A stretch of 64,000 nt of DNA from Stenotrophomonas bentonitica (GTDB lineage: Bacteria > Pseudomonadota > Gammaproteobacteria > Xanthomonadales > Xanthomonadaceae), in NCBI RefSeq assembly GCF_002887735.1, contig NZ_PKQP01000008.1:62001-126000 (forward strand), read 5' to 3'. Below, one piece after another: positions 41,819 through 55,948 of the stretch. The notes beneath the pieces are model-generated. The model did not search any database and had not been told where the DNA came from. It saw only the letters and a list, made by a program, of their open reading frames with translations. The translations under genes and the position numbers were made by a program. Within the stretch, counting starts at the first letter, position 1. Each line of letters starts with the position of its first letter.

Positions 41819-44538
41819 TGCGCACCTCCCGCTGCTGCGGTCTGCGGCGTGGCGGCAATCAACGCCTGCTCCTGCAGCAGTCGCGTCACTCGTGCCTGAT
41901 GGCGGATGTCGGCGGGCAGCTGGGCCACGGCCAGCGGTTCGCACTGCACGGCGCCCACCAGCATCACCACACTGCGGCGCTCGCGCACCTGCAGCGGGCA
42001 GTGCAGCAGTCGGTCGTCCTGCAGCAGGTACAGGGTCTTTTCGCGTCGTGGGAAGTCGGCCACGAAGCCTCCGTTGCTGCCGGTGCCGGGCACCGGCGCG
42101 TTGAGAATGCGGGCGCCGCGCAGCGGTGCACCGGCGATGTCGTGGGCGTTGCCGATGAAGGTGTAGGTCACTTCAATCGGCACCGGCATGCGCACCAGCC
42201 GCCCGGGCGAGAGGAACAGCGGGCGTGCGCCCCCCACGCCGCTCACACGCACGGCCGCGATGCTGTCCAGTGCGCTGGCGTCCTGCACTTCGGCGCGGTG
42301 CGATTGGTAGGCCGACACCGGCAGCAGGCGGCGTTCGCCCAGCTTCAGGCGCTGCCGGCGCAATCCACCCACCTGCAGTTCGGCGGCAACGCCGGTCAGG
42401 TCCAGGTCGTCGGTGCCATCCACCTGCACCGCCAGCCCGGCATCGGCGCCGATGCCCGTGCCCCAGTACAGGCCGCGTGTGCCGATGGCCAGCCCGGAAC
42501 TGTGTGTGGCGCTGTACGCCACCTCGTTGCCGCCCTGGTGCTGGTAGCGCGATACCGTGGCACCGGTCTGGCCGATGCGGTTCTGCAGCTGCCCGCTCAG
42601 CGTGGCGCTGTACCGTTCGTTGTTGTTGCCGCGCAGTTCGCCGGACACTTCGCGGTACTGGTCTTCGTATTCCTGGCGCAGGGTCTGGCCGGCGCTGTAG
42701 TTGACGTCGGGCCGCGCGTGCTGCGGCTGGCGCACATCCAGGCCGTAGCGGCGCTGCGAGCTCCCGCGGTCACCGCGCTGCAGGCGATTGAGGCTGACGT
42801 TGAAATAGATGCCGCGGTCGCGGCCATCGCGCAGGCCACCGCCACTGGTCTGCTGCCACACGCCGATGCGACTGGAAACACTGAACTCGCCCCAGCGCTG
42901 GCTGCGGCTGTAGCTGGCCTGCCAGGTGCGGCTGAGCTGCGGCACGCGCGTGGGCTGTGGCACCCACGGCGGCAACAGTGGGTCGAGCCCGGCCAGCGGG
43001 TCATCCCCCAGCCCTGGTTGCACGGTGCCTGCGCGCCAGGTCTGGCGGCGGGTGTAGGCCACGTAGGCGTTGCCGCCCGCCACTGGCAGCGCCATCGAGG
43101 CGCTGAGCGAGTCGGCACAGCCGAGCCGGTCGCGCGCGTCGTCCTCGAACTGGCAGGCGCGGCCGCGCATGCGCTGGTGGTACACATTCCACGAGGCGCG
43201 GCGACGATACGAAAGCTGATGCTGCTGGCCGCGGCTGCCGTCGCTGCCGTGCATGCCGCTGAAGGTGCCGCGGATCTCCTGGGTGGCGAACACGTGGCGC
43301 AGGTCCAGCCGCAGTTCGCCATAGCTGAAGCCGCCGAGGTCGGCGATGCCGGCCGTCACTGCCACGTTGCGCGAAACCGGCACGCGTAGGCCGGCCATCG
43401 CTGCCAGCTCGTCGTTGAAACGGTCGCTGCGGCGCTCGTTGCGGCGGCCGCCCTGCATGAACCACTGCACGCTGCTGTCGGTCCAGTCGCCGCCCTTGTC
43501 GAACGGCGCGTCCTCGCTGCGCACCAGCACACCGTCTTCGTAGATGCGCAGGGTGACGGTGTAGTTGCCCAGCGGAAACCGGCGCGTATCGAGCTGGTTG
43601 ATACCGGCCTGCAGGTAGAAGGTCTGCAGCAGGCGCTCGCCATCGAACGCATCCACCCGTGCATCGCGTGCCAGCAGCACGGTGAGCGGCGTGGCTTGTA
43701 CGGCGGCCGCCGAATCCACGTAGGCCTGCGTGGTGCCCAGGCGCAGGCCCTGGAAGCGGTCCATCGGCAGCATGCTGAAGCTGAAGGTGCCGCCCTGCGG
43801 GCTGCTCAGGTTACGGCGGTCCATGCGCCCGGCCTGCAGGTAATGCTGCTGCCCCAGGTCATGGCGGTAGTAGGCGTTGTCCAGCTGGAAATCACGGTTG
43901 GCACGGCCACCGCGATAATGCTGCTGGCTGAAGGTCCAGTCGGCGGCCAGGTGCCCGCGCTGGAATACGCCCAGGGCACCGGTGCCCTGCGCGGCCAGCG
44001 ACTGGTAACCACGGCCACCGCTGACATTGAGGGTGTGCTGGTGCAGGAAGGCATTTTCGGCATTGGCGCTGACCTGGTGGTAGCGCTCGGCGGCCGGTTC
44101 GCCGGGAATCCATTGGCGGGCAACGAACAGGCGCACGGCGCCCTCGCCTTCGTCATACAGCGCGCGCACGGCGGTGGGCTCCTCGGGGGGATCGATGTAA
44201 CCGCAACCGGCGCTGGCGCCGCCGTAACGGCAGGCCAGATGGCTGTTGCGCGGCAGCGGCTGCGACAGCGCTGGCAACAACGCGGTCTGTGCCTCGGCCG
44301 GCAGCTGCAATGCCTGCAGCGCCTCCGCCGGGGCCTCCAGCTGCACGTGTTCCAATGTCACGCGCACCGGCACCAGCCCGGTCGAACGACCGAACAGGCG
44401 TACCTCGAGTTGTTCGGTCTGGCCTTCGACCAGATCCTCGAAACCGGCGGGAACGCCGCGCGCCGCGACCAGGGGCGTGGCCAACGACAGGGCGAGCGCG
44501 ACCGCCAGCCGGGTGACGGCGGGTGCGGGAGATTTCAT
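41815..44538 (-). CDS. CS1-type fimbrial outer membrane usher
   Basis: A 907-residue outer-membrane usher of the CfaC/CooC/CblC type. It has a signal peptide (MKSPAPAVTRLAVALALSLATPLVAA), an N-terminal periplasmic domain, a large beta-barrel rich in alternating aromatic strands, and a C-terminal periplasmic part (GNAHDIAGAPLRGARILN). It assembles pilin subunits handed over by the chaperone. The Shine-Dalgarno is weak and a GC-rich hairpin lies between the pilin gene and this one, so it is probably made at a lower level than pilin. The stop overlaps the tip gene start. Confidence 0.87.
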   Translation of the reverse strand: MKSPAPAVTRLAVALALSLATPLVAARGVPAGFEDLVEGQTEQLEVRLFGRSTGLVPVRVTLEHVQLEAPAEALQALQLPAEAQTALLPALSQPLPRNSHLACRYGGASAGCGYIDPPEEPTAVRALYDEGEGAVRLFVARQWIPGEPAAERYHQVSANAENAFLHQHTLNVSGGRGYQSLAAQGTGALGVFQRGHLAADWTFSQQHYRGGRANRDFQLDNAYYRHDLGQQHYLQAGRMDRRNLSSPQGGTFSFSMLPMDRFQGLRLGTTQAYVDSAAAVQATPLTVLLARDARVDAFDGERLLQTFYLQAGINQLDTRRFPLGNYTVTLRIYEDGVLVRSEDAPFDKGGDWTDSSVQWFMQGGRRNERRSDRFNDELAAMAGLRVPVSRNVAVTAGIADLGGFSYGELRLDLRHVFATQEIRGTFSGMHGSDGSRGQQHQLSYRRRASWNVYHQRMRGRACQFEDDARDRLGCADSLSASMALPVAGGNAYVAYTRRQTWRAGTVQPGLGDDPLAGLDPLLPPWVPQPTRVPQLSRTWQASYSRSQRWGEFSVSSRIGVWQQTSGGGLRDGRDRGIYFNVSLNRLQRGDRGSSQRRYGLDVRQPQHARPDVNYSAGQTLRQEYEDQYREVSGELRGNNNERYSATLSGQLQNRIGQTGATVSRYQHQGGNEVAYSATHSSGLAIGTRGLYWGTGIGADAGLAVQVDGTDDLDLTGVAAELQVGGLRRQRLKLGERRLLPVSAYQSHRAEVQDASALDSIAAVRVSGVGGARPLFLSPGRLVRMPVPIEVTYTFIGNAHDIAGAPLRGARILNAPVPGTGSNGGFVADFPRREKTLYLLQDDRLLHCPLQVRERRSVVMLVGAVQCEPLAVAQLPADIRHQARVTRLLQEQALIAATPQTAAAGGAQ

Positions 44539-44557
44539 GGGGGTGTTACCGGAAGCG

Positions 44558-44580
44558 GCCGGCCCGGGGAGCGGGCCGGC
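44558..44580 (-). terminator. Hairpin between major pilin and usher genes
   Basis: A perfect 8-bp GC stem (GCCGGCCC at 44558-44565, GGGCCGGC at 44573-44580) with a 7-base loop lies nine bases after the pilin stop, with no U run. It is well placed to protect pilin mRNA from 3' decay or to cause partial termination, either giving more pilin than usher. Confidence 0.5.
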
Positions 44581-44589
44581 GCGGGCGCC

Positions 44590-45093
44590 TTACGGGCTGG
44601 TGGTCTTCTGCTGCATGGCGATGGTGACGACGCCCTCGTAGGTGCCGCCCTTGGCGATCGGCGCCTGGTTGGTCTGCGCGATACGCAGCGGCATCGGGAT
44701 CGATGCGCCCGGCAGCGCGCCGTCGAACAGCTCCGAGGCGGCGAAGTCCTGCGCGGCCACGGTCAGCGCCTTGCCGTTGAGGCTGACGGTCAGCGGCACC
44801 GGGGCGCCGCTGCCATCGGTGTTGAGCAGCTGCGGCGTGCTGCCGACGCGCACTTCGATGTCCTTGTCTTCATCGTTGGAGTAGACGCGCACCTGCTGCG
44901 ACCACGGCACCAGACCAGTGACCGGGTTGTGGACCATGTTGACGACCGAATCCAGCGCGGTGCCATCGGCCTTGAGCAGGGCCAGGGTCGGGTCGACATT
45001 GGCCCAGACCTTGATGTCGGCGTCGAAAGCATTGGCGGACAGGGAGACAGCGGCCAGCGCAGTGGCCAATGAGAGCTTCTTTAGCAGAGTCAT
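44590..45093 (-). CDS. CS1-type major fimbrial subunit
   Basis: A 167-residue pilin of the CS1/alpha class, like CooA, CfaB and CblA. The signal peptide is MTLLKKLSLATALAAVSLSANA. The mature chain opens with the class signature pattern IKVWANVDPTLALLKADGTALD, forming the donor strand, and has a strand-rich Ig-like body. AAGGA precedes the ATG. It is the first gene of the operon (pilin, usher, tip, chaperone), so it should be the most abundant product. No cysteines are present in the mature chain. Confidence 0.88.
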   Translation of the reverse strand: MTLLKKLSLATALAAVSLSANAFDADIKVWANVDPTLALLKADGTALDSVVNMVHNPVTGLVPWSQQVRVYSNDEDKDIEVRVGSTPQLLNTDGSGAPVPLTVSLNGKALTVAAQDFAASELFDGALPGASIPMPLRIAQTNQAPIAKGGTYEGVVTIAMQQKTTSP

Positions 45094-45249
45094 TGCGTTC
45101 TATCCTTGCGAAGTGATGGAGGAGACTGACCGCAGCGAGAGATGCCGAAGACCGGCAACCGCGGGCAGGACGCAACACTAAAGATGCAAGCTGCAGCGCA
45201 CCATGCAACAACTTGATAAAAACAGGATGTGTGCATCGCGTGCTGGTCG

Positions 45250-45957
45250 TTAAGACTTGCGGGATGGCGTCCGCCGGCCAAGCGGCAGATTTCCGATCGA
45301 CGCCAACGAACAACGCTCACCGCCGGGACCTCCCCCCGGCGACAACCCGACCGACTGTGCGTAATCAAGCAGCGCATAGTCCGAGTGCAGGCCCAGGCGA
45401 CGCATAGCGGCGCCCTTCTGCCGGCTGATGGTACTTATCGTCCGCCGATGGATGTCGGCGACATCCTTGACACTCAGGCCGTGTGCGAGAAGCCGGACCA
45501 CCTCTGACTCACGGGCGGTGAGCCCAGCACCACGCTGCACTTTGCACCTCAGGCGCTGCTCCAGCACCGGCGCGAAGTAGCGCTCACCTGCGAGCGCGGC
45601 GTCGACCGCCTCGATCAGCACCGGCAGCGCGCTGGTCTTGTCCAGGATGCCGCTAACGCCGAGCTTGGCTACTGCACGAAGAATCTGCTCGTTGCTGAAG
45701 GCGGTGATTACCAAGATGGGCAGCCCGGGATAGTCGCGGCAAATCGCAGCGAGCATGCGCACGCCATCCGGGCGACGGCTCCATGGCATTGACAGGTCGG
45801 TGATGAGCAGTTCGCAGGCGCGGGTGGCGAGCAACTCCTCCAGCTGCTCGGGATCGGCCGCTTCGCCGATGACCTCGAAGCGCGGGTCTCGCGAGAGGAT
45901 CGATTGAAGCCCGGTTCGCACGACCGGGTGGTCGTCCGCAATCACTATGCGTTTCAT
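45250..45957 (-). CDS. NarL/BvgA-type response regulator next to fimbrial operon
   Basis: A 235-residue two-component regulator. The receiver begins MKRIVIADDHPVVRTGLQSIL, with the phospho-acceptor Asp54 in LLITDLSMP. The LuxR-type helix-turn-helix lies at about 152-210 (LTARESEVVRLLAHGLSVKDVADIHRRTISTISRQK). The sequence is of the BvgA/EvgA/FimZ kind, which control fimbriae and adhesins. The ATG at 45957 with GAGG upstream is used. It is 156 bases before the pilin gene on the same strand, and the EvgS/BvgS-like hybrid kinase lies at the other end of the adhesin island. Confidence 0.88.
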   Translation of the reverse strand: MKRIVIADDHPVVRTGLQSILSRDPRFEVIGEAADPEQLEELLATRACELLITDLSMPWSRRPDGVRMLAAICRDYPGLPILVITAFSNEQILRAVAKLGVSGILDKTSALPVLIEAVDAALAGERYFAPVLEQRLRCKVQRGAGLTARESEVVRLLAHGLSVKDVADIHRRTISTISRQKGAAMRRLGLHSDYALLDYAQSVGLSPGGGPGGERCSLASIGNLPLGRRTPSRKS

Positions 45958-46243
45958 GACGTTGCCTCGAGAAGGGAATCTGCACAGACGCGTCGATCTG
46001 CTCTTCCGCTTCCCCAAGCGACGAGCACGCATCCGTACTGCCTGCTAAAACGCAGGCACGAAGCTGCAGCACCGTATCAGCTTCAGTGTCTACGCGGCTG
46101 ATCGGCACCTTAAGCGAGGCGACGGCCGATTCTCTATGAACCAACTTGCACAAATTGGTTTCTGCGCGCTCTATCGCAGTTGGCGCGGCGCAGGCTGTTG
46201 GCCCTGTTGATCGGTGTGATTGGATCGAATCACCCGGTCTGAA

Positions 46244-47010
46244 TTACCCGCGGAGTGTGGCGCCGCCATCCACGTAAACGTCGCTCATAGCAATGTGCCC
46301 CGCCTGGTCGGAGAGAAGAAACATGACGGCGTACACAATGTCATCCGGGCGAGCGAGTTTCTGTAGGGGAATCCCGGCCTTGTATGTCTCCAGACTCCCT
46401 TGGATCACACGTTCTGCGCCCTGCTCGTCTGCCCACATGCCCGTCTGCATCGGCGTCAGGGTCGACCCCGGGGCGACGATATTGCAGCGGATGCCAAGCG
46501 GTGCGAGCTCCAGGCCAAGGCATCGGGTGAACATGGTCGAGGCAGCCTTGGAGGCCGCATAGGCGGCCATGCCGTGGCGCGGTACCCCAGCCGCGTTGGA
46601 GCTGACCGTGACCAGGGCGCCTTTTCGACGCGGCGACATCACCCGTGCCAGCGCACGGGAAACATGGAACACGCCGTCCGTATTCACCGCGAAGACCCTG
46701 CGCCATTGCGCATCGTCCGTCTCGGCGACGGTACCCGTCTGCAGTACCCCGGCGACGTTGATGCCGAAGCCGATCGCGCCGATCTCCGCTTCGATCCAGC
46801 CAACCAGTGCATCCACGGCAGCCGAGTCGGTCACATCCAGCGCGTTGGCGTAGGCCTTGGGCTGCCCTGCCTCATCCGCGATGACCGGTGCCACCACATC
46901 GGTGGCGATCACGGTGCAGCCGCTCTGGCGCAGCTGTTTGACCAGGGCCGCGCCAATGCCACCCCCGGCGCCGGTCACCAACGCGATGGTGTTGTTGAAG
47001 CCGGTGAGTT

Positions 47011-47014
<4 letters not shown>
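46244..47014 (-). CDS. entA: 2,3-dihydro-2,3-dihydroxybenzoate dehydrogenase
   Basis: A 256-residue short-chain dehydrogenase that oxidises dihydro-DHB to 2,3-dihydroxybenzoate, the last step in making the catechol unit. It has the nucleotide-binding TGAGGGIG at 14-21, the NVAG strand, catalytic Ser in TVSSNAAG, and the YAASK motif. Context as the last gene of the siderophore operon fixes the function within the SDR superfamily. The ATG at 47014 overlaps the entF stop by four bases. Confidence 0.92.
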
Positions 47015-50921
<3,907 letters not shown>

Positions 50922-50925
<4 letters not shown>

Positions 50926-51173
50926 GCGTCGGCCGTGCCCCGGTTCTGCAGGCGCTGCACCACGCTCCACCAGCCGCCAAGGGTGGCGTGCTCGGCCAGA
51001 TGGCCAAACTCCAGCGCAATGCCGGTGTTGCCCCAGGCCAGCACCAGCCCGAGCACCCGCATCGAATCCAACCCGAGGTCCATCAGGTTCTCATCGTTGC
51101 CGATGTCCTCCGGCGCTTCGCCAAGCATCTCGGCGACATCGGCGCGCATGCGCTCCAGGGTGAGTGCGGTCAT
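50922..51173 (-). CDS. Stand-alone aryl carrier protein (EntB')
   Basis: An 83-residue carrier protein equivalent to the C-terminal ArCP domain of E. coli EntB. The phosphopantetheine serine lies in MDLGLDSMRVLGL. It accepts 2,3-dihydroxybenzoyl-AMP made by EntE and presents DHB to the EntF condensation domain. In enterics this domain is fused to isochorismatase; here the two are separate, overlapping genes (ATGA at 51170-51173). The ArCP stop also overlaps the entF start. A phosphopantetheinyl transferase to activate it is not present in the window. Confidence 0.9.
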
Positions 51174-51805
51174 GCGAGCGTCTCCAGCAGGTGATCGGTG
51201 GTCATCGGGATGCCGCAGGTACGGGCGATCCAATGCAGGGCCAGGTCGTGGTCGGCGCGCGAGAAATCGGCGACGGCATCGGCAGCGATGAAGCTCTCGA
51301 TGTCGCGCTGGAAGCCTTCGGCCACGGTGGCGGTGCAGCCGATGTGCGCATAGACACCGGTGACCAGCAACTGGTCGCGTCCACGGGCGCGCATCATCGT
51401 TTCCAGGTTGCTGCGCTGGAAGGCGCTGTAGCGGTGTTTGACCAGCACATGGTCGCCCGGCTGCGGTGCCACCGCCTCGATGATGGCTTCGTGCTCGTCG
51501 GTTGCGGACATGCCCGGGCCCCACAGATCCGCCTGCAGGCCGCGATCGCAGCGGTCCTGGTGGCCGCGCTGGGCGGTATAGAACACCGGCATGCCACGCG
51601 CACGGCAATGCGCGAGCAGGCGCGCGATGTTGGCCACGGCGGGGGCCAGCGGTGCGGTGTCCGGCGCGAACGCGGCCAGGAAGTACCGCTGCATGTCATG
51701 TACCAGCAGCGCCAGGCGCTCGCTCTGCGGCTGCCAGGCGCCGCGCGCGGTGGGAAGCTCGGCCTGGGTCGGCAGGGGGTACGGTTGGATCGTTGGCAGC
51801 GCCAT
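51170..51805 (-). CDS. entB: Isochorismatase (2,3-dihydro-2,3-dihydroxybenzoate synthase)
   Basis: A 211-residue isochorismatase that cleaves isochorismate to dihydro-DHB and pyruvate. It matches the N-terminal domain of EntB: catalytic Asp37 in LLVHDMQRYF, the Lys in VKHRYSAF, and VTGVYAHIGCTATV. It stops where the carrier domain would begin, so it is the un-fused form. The ATG overlaps the entE stop by one base (TGATG). Confidence 0.93.
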   Translation of the reverse strand: MALPTIQPYPLPTQAELPTARGAWQPQSERLALLVHDMQRYFLAAFAPDTAPLAPAVANIARLLAHCRARGMPVFYTAQRGHQDRCDRGLQADLWGPGMSATDEHEAIIEAVAPQPGDHVLVKHRYSAFQRSNLETMMRARGRDQLLVTGVYAHIGCTATVAEGFQRDIESFIAADAVADFSRADHDLALHWIARTCGIPMTTDHLLETLA

Positions 51806-53457
51806 CAGCGCGTTTCTCCTGTCTGTTGCATGAAACGTTCGCGCAGCTGGGCACGCAGCTCGCGGCGGCTGATCTTGCCGACCGCCGTGGTGCCGAAGGC
51901 ATCGACGAACACGATCTGGTCCGGCACCTTGAACGCGGCCAGGCCGCGGCTGCGCACCCAGGCCTTGAGGCTGGCGGCCTTGGTCGGCTCGCCCTGGGCA
52001 ATGATGAAGGCGCAGCTGCGCTCGCCAAGGTACGCGTCGGGAATCGAGACCACGGCCGCATCGAACACGCTGGGGTGCGCGAGCAGATGGTCTTCGATTT
52101 CTTCGGCGGAAATCTTCTCGCCGGCCCGGTTGATGTGATCGCTGGCCCTGCCCTGCACGACCAGATAACCGCCGGGCAGGCGCTGCACCATGTCGCCGGT
52201 ACGGTAGAAACCGTCCTCGGTGAAGGCGCGCGCATTGGCCGCCGGGTCGTTGTGGTAGCAGCGGATGGTGTACGGGCCGCGGGTGAGCAGATGCCCGGTC
52301 TCACCTTCTGCGACGGGATGACCGTGGTCGTCGACCACCAGCACTTCATCGTCCTCGCTGATCGGGCGGCCCTGCGTGGAGACGATGATCTCTTCGCTGT
52401 CGTGCAGACGGGTGTAGTTGACCAGCCCCTCGGCCATGCCGAACACCTGCTGCAGCGTGCAGCCCAGCCCGGCGATCACGCGGCGTGCCGCTTCCGGCAC
52501 CAGCTTGGCGCCACCGACCTGCACCACCTGCAGGCTGGACAGATCCTGCGTGGTCGTCGCGGCCGCCTGCGCCCACAGCAGGGCCAGTGGCGGCACCAGG
52601 CCGATGCAGGTGACCCGTTCGCGTGCGATCAGGGCGAACGCAGTCTCCGGGCCGGCACCCGGGCTGAGCACCACCCGGCCACCGGCATACAGCGTGCCAA
52701 AGAAGCCGGGTGAGCTCATCGGGAAATTGTGCGCGGCGGGCAGCGCGACCAGATAGACGCTGTCCTGGGTGATGCCGCAGATCGCATTGCTGGCGCGGAA
52801 TGAATACAGGTAGTCGTCATGCGTGCGCGGGATCAACTTGGACAGGCCGGTGCTGCCGCCGGAGATCTGCAGGAAGGCCACGGACTGCGGGTCCGGATCG
52901 GGTGGCAGCTGCTCAAGATCGCCTGCCAGAGCCTCCAGCGCGGTGAACCCGGCGCCCTCACCCACGATGATCACGTGCTGCACTGCCGGCACCTGCGCCT
53001 GGAGATCGCGCGCCAGCGTGCGGTAGTCGAAACCGTCGTAGCTCGCTGCAGCGATATAGGCAGTGGCCTCGGCCTTGCGGGCGAAATGCGCGACCTCGGT
53101 GATGCGGTGCGCAGGCAATGCGTAGACCGGAATCAGCCCGGCGCGGAACAACCCGCACACCACGGTGACGAACTCGGGCACGTTGCCGAGCTGGACCACG
53201 ACCCGGTCGCCCGGGGCCAGGCCCTGCGCGAGCAGGCCGGCGCCGATGCGGCCGGCTTCCTGCCACAGCTGGGCATATGTCAGGCGGGTATCCCCCCCGA
53301 CCACCGCGATATCCCCGGCCAAGCGTTCGGCACGCTCGCGCAGGAAGCCCGGGAAGGTCTCGCCACGCCAATGGCCGGCGGCACGATAGCGCGCGACGAG
53401 GGCTGGCGGCCAGACCTGGCGCAGCGGCACCCGGGAGGAAGAGAAGGATGCGTTCAT
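51805..53457 (-). CDS. entE: 2,3-dihydroxybenzoate-AMP ligase
   Basis: A 550-residue ANL-superfamily adenylating enzyme that activates DHB and loads it on the aryl carrier protein. Core motifs are [16 protein letters not shown] (A3), NPMSSPG-like [22 protein letters not shown] (A5), YRTGDMVQR (A7), [14 protein letters not shown] (A8) and the C-terminal lysine in [11 protein letters not shown]. The ATG at 53457 with GGGAG upstream is used; the frame is open 12 codons further into the entC end. It follows entC by 16 bases. Confidence 0.93.
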   Translation of the reverse strand: MNASFSSSRVPLRQVWPPALVARYRAAGHWRGETFPGFLRERAERLAGDIAVVGGDTRLTYAQLWQEAGRIGAGLLAQGLAPGDRVVVQLGNVPEFVTVVCGLFRAGLIPVYALPAHRITEVAHFARKAEATAYIAAASYDGFDYRTLARDLQAQVPAVQHVIIVGEGAGFTALEALAGDLEQLPPDPDPQSVAFLQISGGSTGLSKLIPRTHDDYLYSFRASNAICGITQDSVYLVALPAAHNFPMSSPGFFGTLYAGGRVVLSPGAGPETAFALIARERVTCIGLVPPLALLWAQAAATTTQDLSSLQVVQVGGAKLVPEAARRVIAGLGCTLQQVFGMAEGLVNYTRLHDSEEIIVSTQGRPISEDDEVLVVDDHGHPVAEGETGHLLTRGPYTIRCYHNDPAANARAFTEDGFYRTGDMVQRLPGGYLVVQGRASDHINRAGEKISAEEIEDHLLAHPSVFDAAVVSIPDAYLGERSCAFIIAQGEPTKAASLKAWVRSRGLAAFKVPDQIVFVDAFGTTAVGKISRRELRAQLRERFMQQTGETR

Positions 53458-53473
53458 GGACAACTCCCGCACA

Positions 53474-54652
53474 TCAGAAGGGACGAACGTCATGGACGCC
53501 GAGCGCGGTCAGCAGGGCCATGAACTTGGCAGCCGTTTCGGCCACTTCGAGATCGGGTTGCGAGCCCGCGACGATGCCGGCACCGGCATACAGGCGCACC
53601 TGCGTGCCCTGCACGCGCGCGCAGCGGATCGCCACGTACCAGTCGCCATCGCCCTGGGCATCGGTCCAGCCGACTGCGCCGGCATAGAAACCGCGCGCGA
53701 CCGGTTCAGCCTGGCGGATCAGCGCCAGTGCGGGGTGGCGTGGTGTCCCGCACACCGCCGGCGTGGGATGCAGCAGTGCCACCAGCGCGGCCGAGGAGAC
53801 CGATGCGTCCTTGAGGGTGCCGTGGATGCGCGTGCCCAGGTGCCACATGGTGGCGGTGGCATGCAGCGTAGGCTGGGGCTGCGCCTCGACGCGATGGCAC
53901 AGCGGCGTCAGTGCTTCAACGATGGCCTCGACCACGTGGCGGTGCTCATCATGGTCCTTGGCCGAGGCCAGCAGCGCCTCGGCGGCGCGGGCATCCTCGG
54001 CAGGATCGGCCGAACGACGTGCCGAGCCCGCCAGCGGATGCGACAGCACGCGCTCGCCACGTTTGGAGACCAGCAGCTCGGGAGTGGCGCCGACCAGCCA
54101 GGCAGGACCGGGGCCGCCTTCTGAAGGCACCGGCACCACGTAAGTGGCTACGCTCGGATCCCTGCCCAGCCGCGCGGCCAGCACCCGCGGGTGCAGTGGC
54201 TGCGCGGTGGTGACCCGCAGGCTGCGGGCCAGCACGACCTTTTCCAGCGCACTATCGGCGCGCTGCAGTTCCGTGACGGCGGTGGCGACCGCGCCTGCAT
54301 AGGCCTGCGCAGGCGGTTCAGCCAGCACGTCACCGACCAGTGTGGGGGTTTCAACGCGGACCACCGCGGGTTGGCCGGACACGTGATCCGGCTGGTACAG
54401 CGCATCGGCCTGCTCGGGATCGAACGGCACCGCGCCGACCAGCAGTCGCGGGCCGGAGCGCGGTGCGGCGAAGAAAGCGTCTACACGTTCGGCCAACGAG
54501 GCGGTGGGGCCCGACGGCAAACGCGCACGCACGCCCTGCGCTTCGAGTGCCTGCTGCGGGCTGCGCAACAGGAAGTACGGGGTGTCGGCCATGTCGATGG
54601 CGGGCGCCTGGGTCAGCTCGTCGGCTGCCTGGTTGATCAGCATCTCGTTCAT
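53474..54652 (-). CDS. entC: Isochorismate synthase
   Basis: A 392-residue chorismate-utilising enzyme that makes isochorismate, the first committed step to the catechol. C-terminal family motifs include [37 protein letters not shown] and GAVGW, with the basic catalytic region and magnesium-site glutamates intact in the chain. The ATG overlaps the stop of the upstream exporter gene (ATGA). Together with entB and entA it supplies 2,3-dihydroxybenzoate. Confidence 0.93.
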   Translation of the reverse strand: MNEMLINQAADELTQAPAIDMADTPYFLLRSPQQALEAQGVRARLPSGPTASLAERVDAFFAAPRSGPRLLVGAVPFDPEQADALYQPDHVSGQPAVVRVETPTLVGDVLAEPPAQAYAGAVATAVTELQRADSALEKVVLARSLRVTTAQPLHPRVLAARLGRDPSVATYVVPVPSEGGPGPAWLVGATPELLVSKRGERVLSHPLAGSARRSADPAEDARAAEALLASAKDHDEHRHVVEAIVEALTPLCHRVEAQPQPTLHATATMWHLGTRIHGTLKDASVSSAALVALLHPTPAVCGTPRHPALALIRQAEPVARGFYAGAVGWTDAQGDGDWYVAIRCARVQGTQVRLYAGAGIVAGSQPDLEVAETAAKFMALLTALGVHDVRPF

Positions 54653-55848
54653 GCGGCACCCCGCTGGCGGTGGATCGCGGCAGAGACCGCCAGGACCAGC
54701 AGCACCGCGCCGACCAGCAGATACGGCGCGCTGGGCGACCACCGGTACAGCAGTGTGCCGATCATCGGCCCGACCACCATGCCCATGCCCTGCACCGAGG
54801 CCACGGTGCCGGCGGCGGCGCCCTGCTCGTGCGCCTCCACCGAATCGGCGGCCAGCGCCTGGAAATTGGGGAACACGAAGCCCATCCCAAACGCTGCGAC
54901 CGCGTAGCTGGCCAGCAGCTGCCACGGCACGCTGACCAGCGCGACCGACGCAAAGCCGAGACCGGAGATCAGCGCGCCGACCACGATCCAGCGCGTGGGG
55001 CGGATGTCCTTGAGCTTCATCACCAGGCCCTGGGCGAAGATCAGGCCGACGCCGACCGCAGTCAGCGCCAGCCCGGCCATGCGTGCGCCATCTGCCGGCT
55101 GCAGTTGAAGGCGGTCGATGGCGAAGAAGCCGACCGTGACCTGGGCGATGGTCACCGAGATCATCGCGGCGAACACGGCCAGCAACGGCAGCCGCAGGCG
55201 TGCATCGCCCAGCCCCAGCGTTGGCTTGGGGCCGTTGTGCGTCGGGGCGACCGGTGGGGTATTCGGCAGGCGCCACCAGATCATCAACAACGACAGCAGC
55301 GGCAACAGCGCGGCCACATACAGCGTGAGGGAGAGGTTCTTGTAGGCGATCCAGCCGGCGGCGGCAGGACCCAGCACCATGCCCAGCGCATTGGCGGTGC
55401 CGAGCTTGGCCATCACGCTGCCGCGCTGCCCCGGCGCAGCCTGGTCGGCAACGATGGCTGCGGCGCTCGGTGGCACGGCGGCGTAGAACAGACCGACCAG
55501 GGCGCGCGTGCCGACCAGCACCAGCACCGAAACCCAGATGGCCGGCGGTGAAGTCAGCGCCACATCCACGAAGACCGCCAGCCCCAGATAGATCACTGCG
55601 TAGGCGGCCAGTGCGATCAACAGCACGCGCTTGCGGCCGATGCGATCGCTGAGCGCCCCCCAACGGCGGGCGGCGAGCATCCACAACACGCCGGCCGCGG
55701 TGACCGACAGCCCGGCGTGCCATTCGGCCAGGCCCAACACCCGCACCACCGGGCCGATCACGGACACGAACGCCATCATTGCCATGGTGCCGAGCAGCGC
55801 GGCGGAAACGAGGGCGGGCAAACCGGATACGACAGGACGTGCAGACAT
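54649..55848 (-). CDS. entS: MFS siderophore exporter (EntS-like)
   Basis: A 399-residue 12-helix transporter, first gene of the siderophore operon. MFS loop motif GALSDRIGRKRV is at about 64-75, with a second-half AQGLVMKLKDIRPTRW loop. On sequence alone it is a general MFS drug-type exporter; the assignment to siderophore export rests on its coupled position (ATGA overlap with entC) and the analogous role of EntS in enterics. It may be only distantly related to E. coli EntS. A Fur-box-like site lies about 100 bases upstream. Confidence 0.82.
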   Translation of the reverse strand: MSARPVVSGLPALVSAALLGTMAMMAFVSVIGPVVRVLGLAEWHAGLSVTAAGVLWMLAARRWGALSDRIGRKRVLLIALAAYAVIYLGLAVFVDVALTSPPAIWVSVLVLVGTRALVGLFYAAVPPSAAAIVADQAAPGQRGSVMAKLGTANALGMVLGPAAAGWIAYKNLSLTLYVAALLPLLSLLMIWWRLPNTPPVAPTHNGPKPTLGLGDARLRLPLLAVFAAMISVTIAQVTVGFFAIDRLQLQPADGARMAGLALTAVGVGLIFAQGLVMKLKDIRPTRWIVVGALISGLGFASVALVSVPWQLLASYAVAAFGMGFVFPNFQALAADSVEAHEQGAAAGTVASVQGMGMVVGPMIGTLLYRWSPSAPYLLVGAVLLVLAVSAAIHRQRGAA

Positions 55849-55948
55849 TGAACACCACAGCCAATAAGAAGTTGAACCACGCGGTGCGCCGGGGCGCGCG
55901 CGGGTCTGCCATCCGGTTGCGAATGCATCACCGCCCTGTGATCCATCA

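Noticed and set aside
46211..46236. Small stem (GTGATT/AATCAC) after entA as terminator
   Set aside because: Only six base pairs and no U run; too weak to annotate as a terminator.
54653..55912. Extension of the entC frame through the exporter gene
   Set aside because: The frame is open only by composition; entS is a complete MFS gene in the other minus-strand frame and overlaps entC by ATGA.
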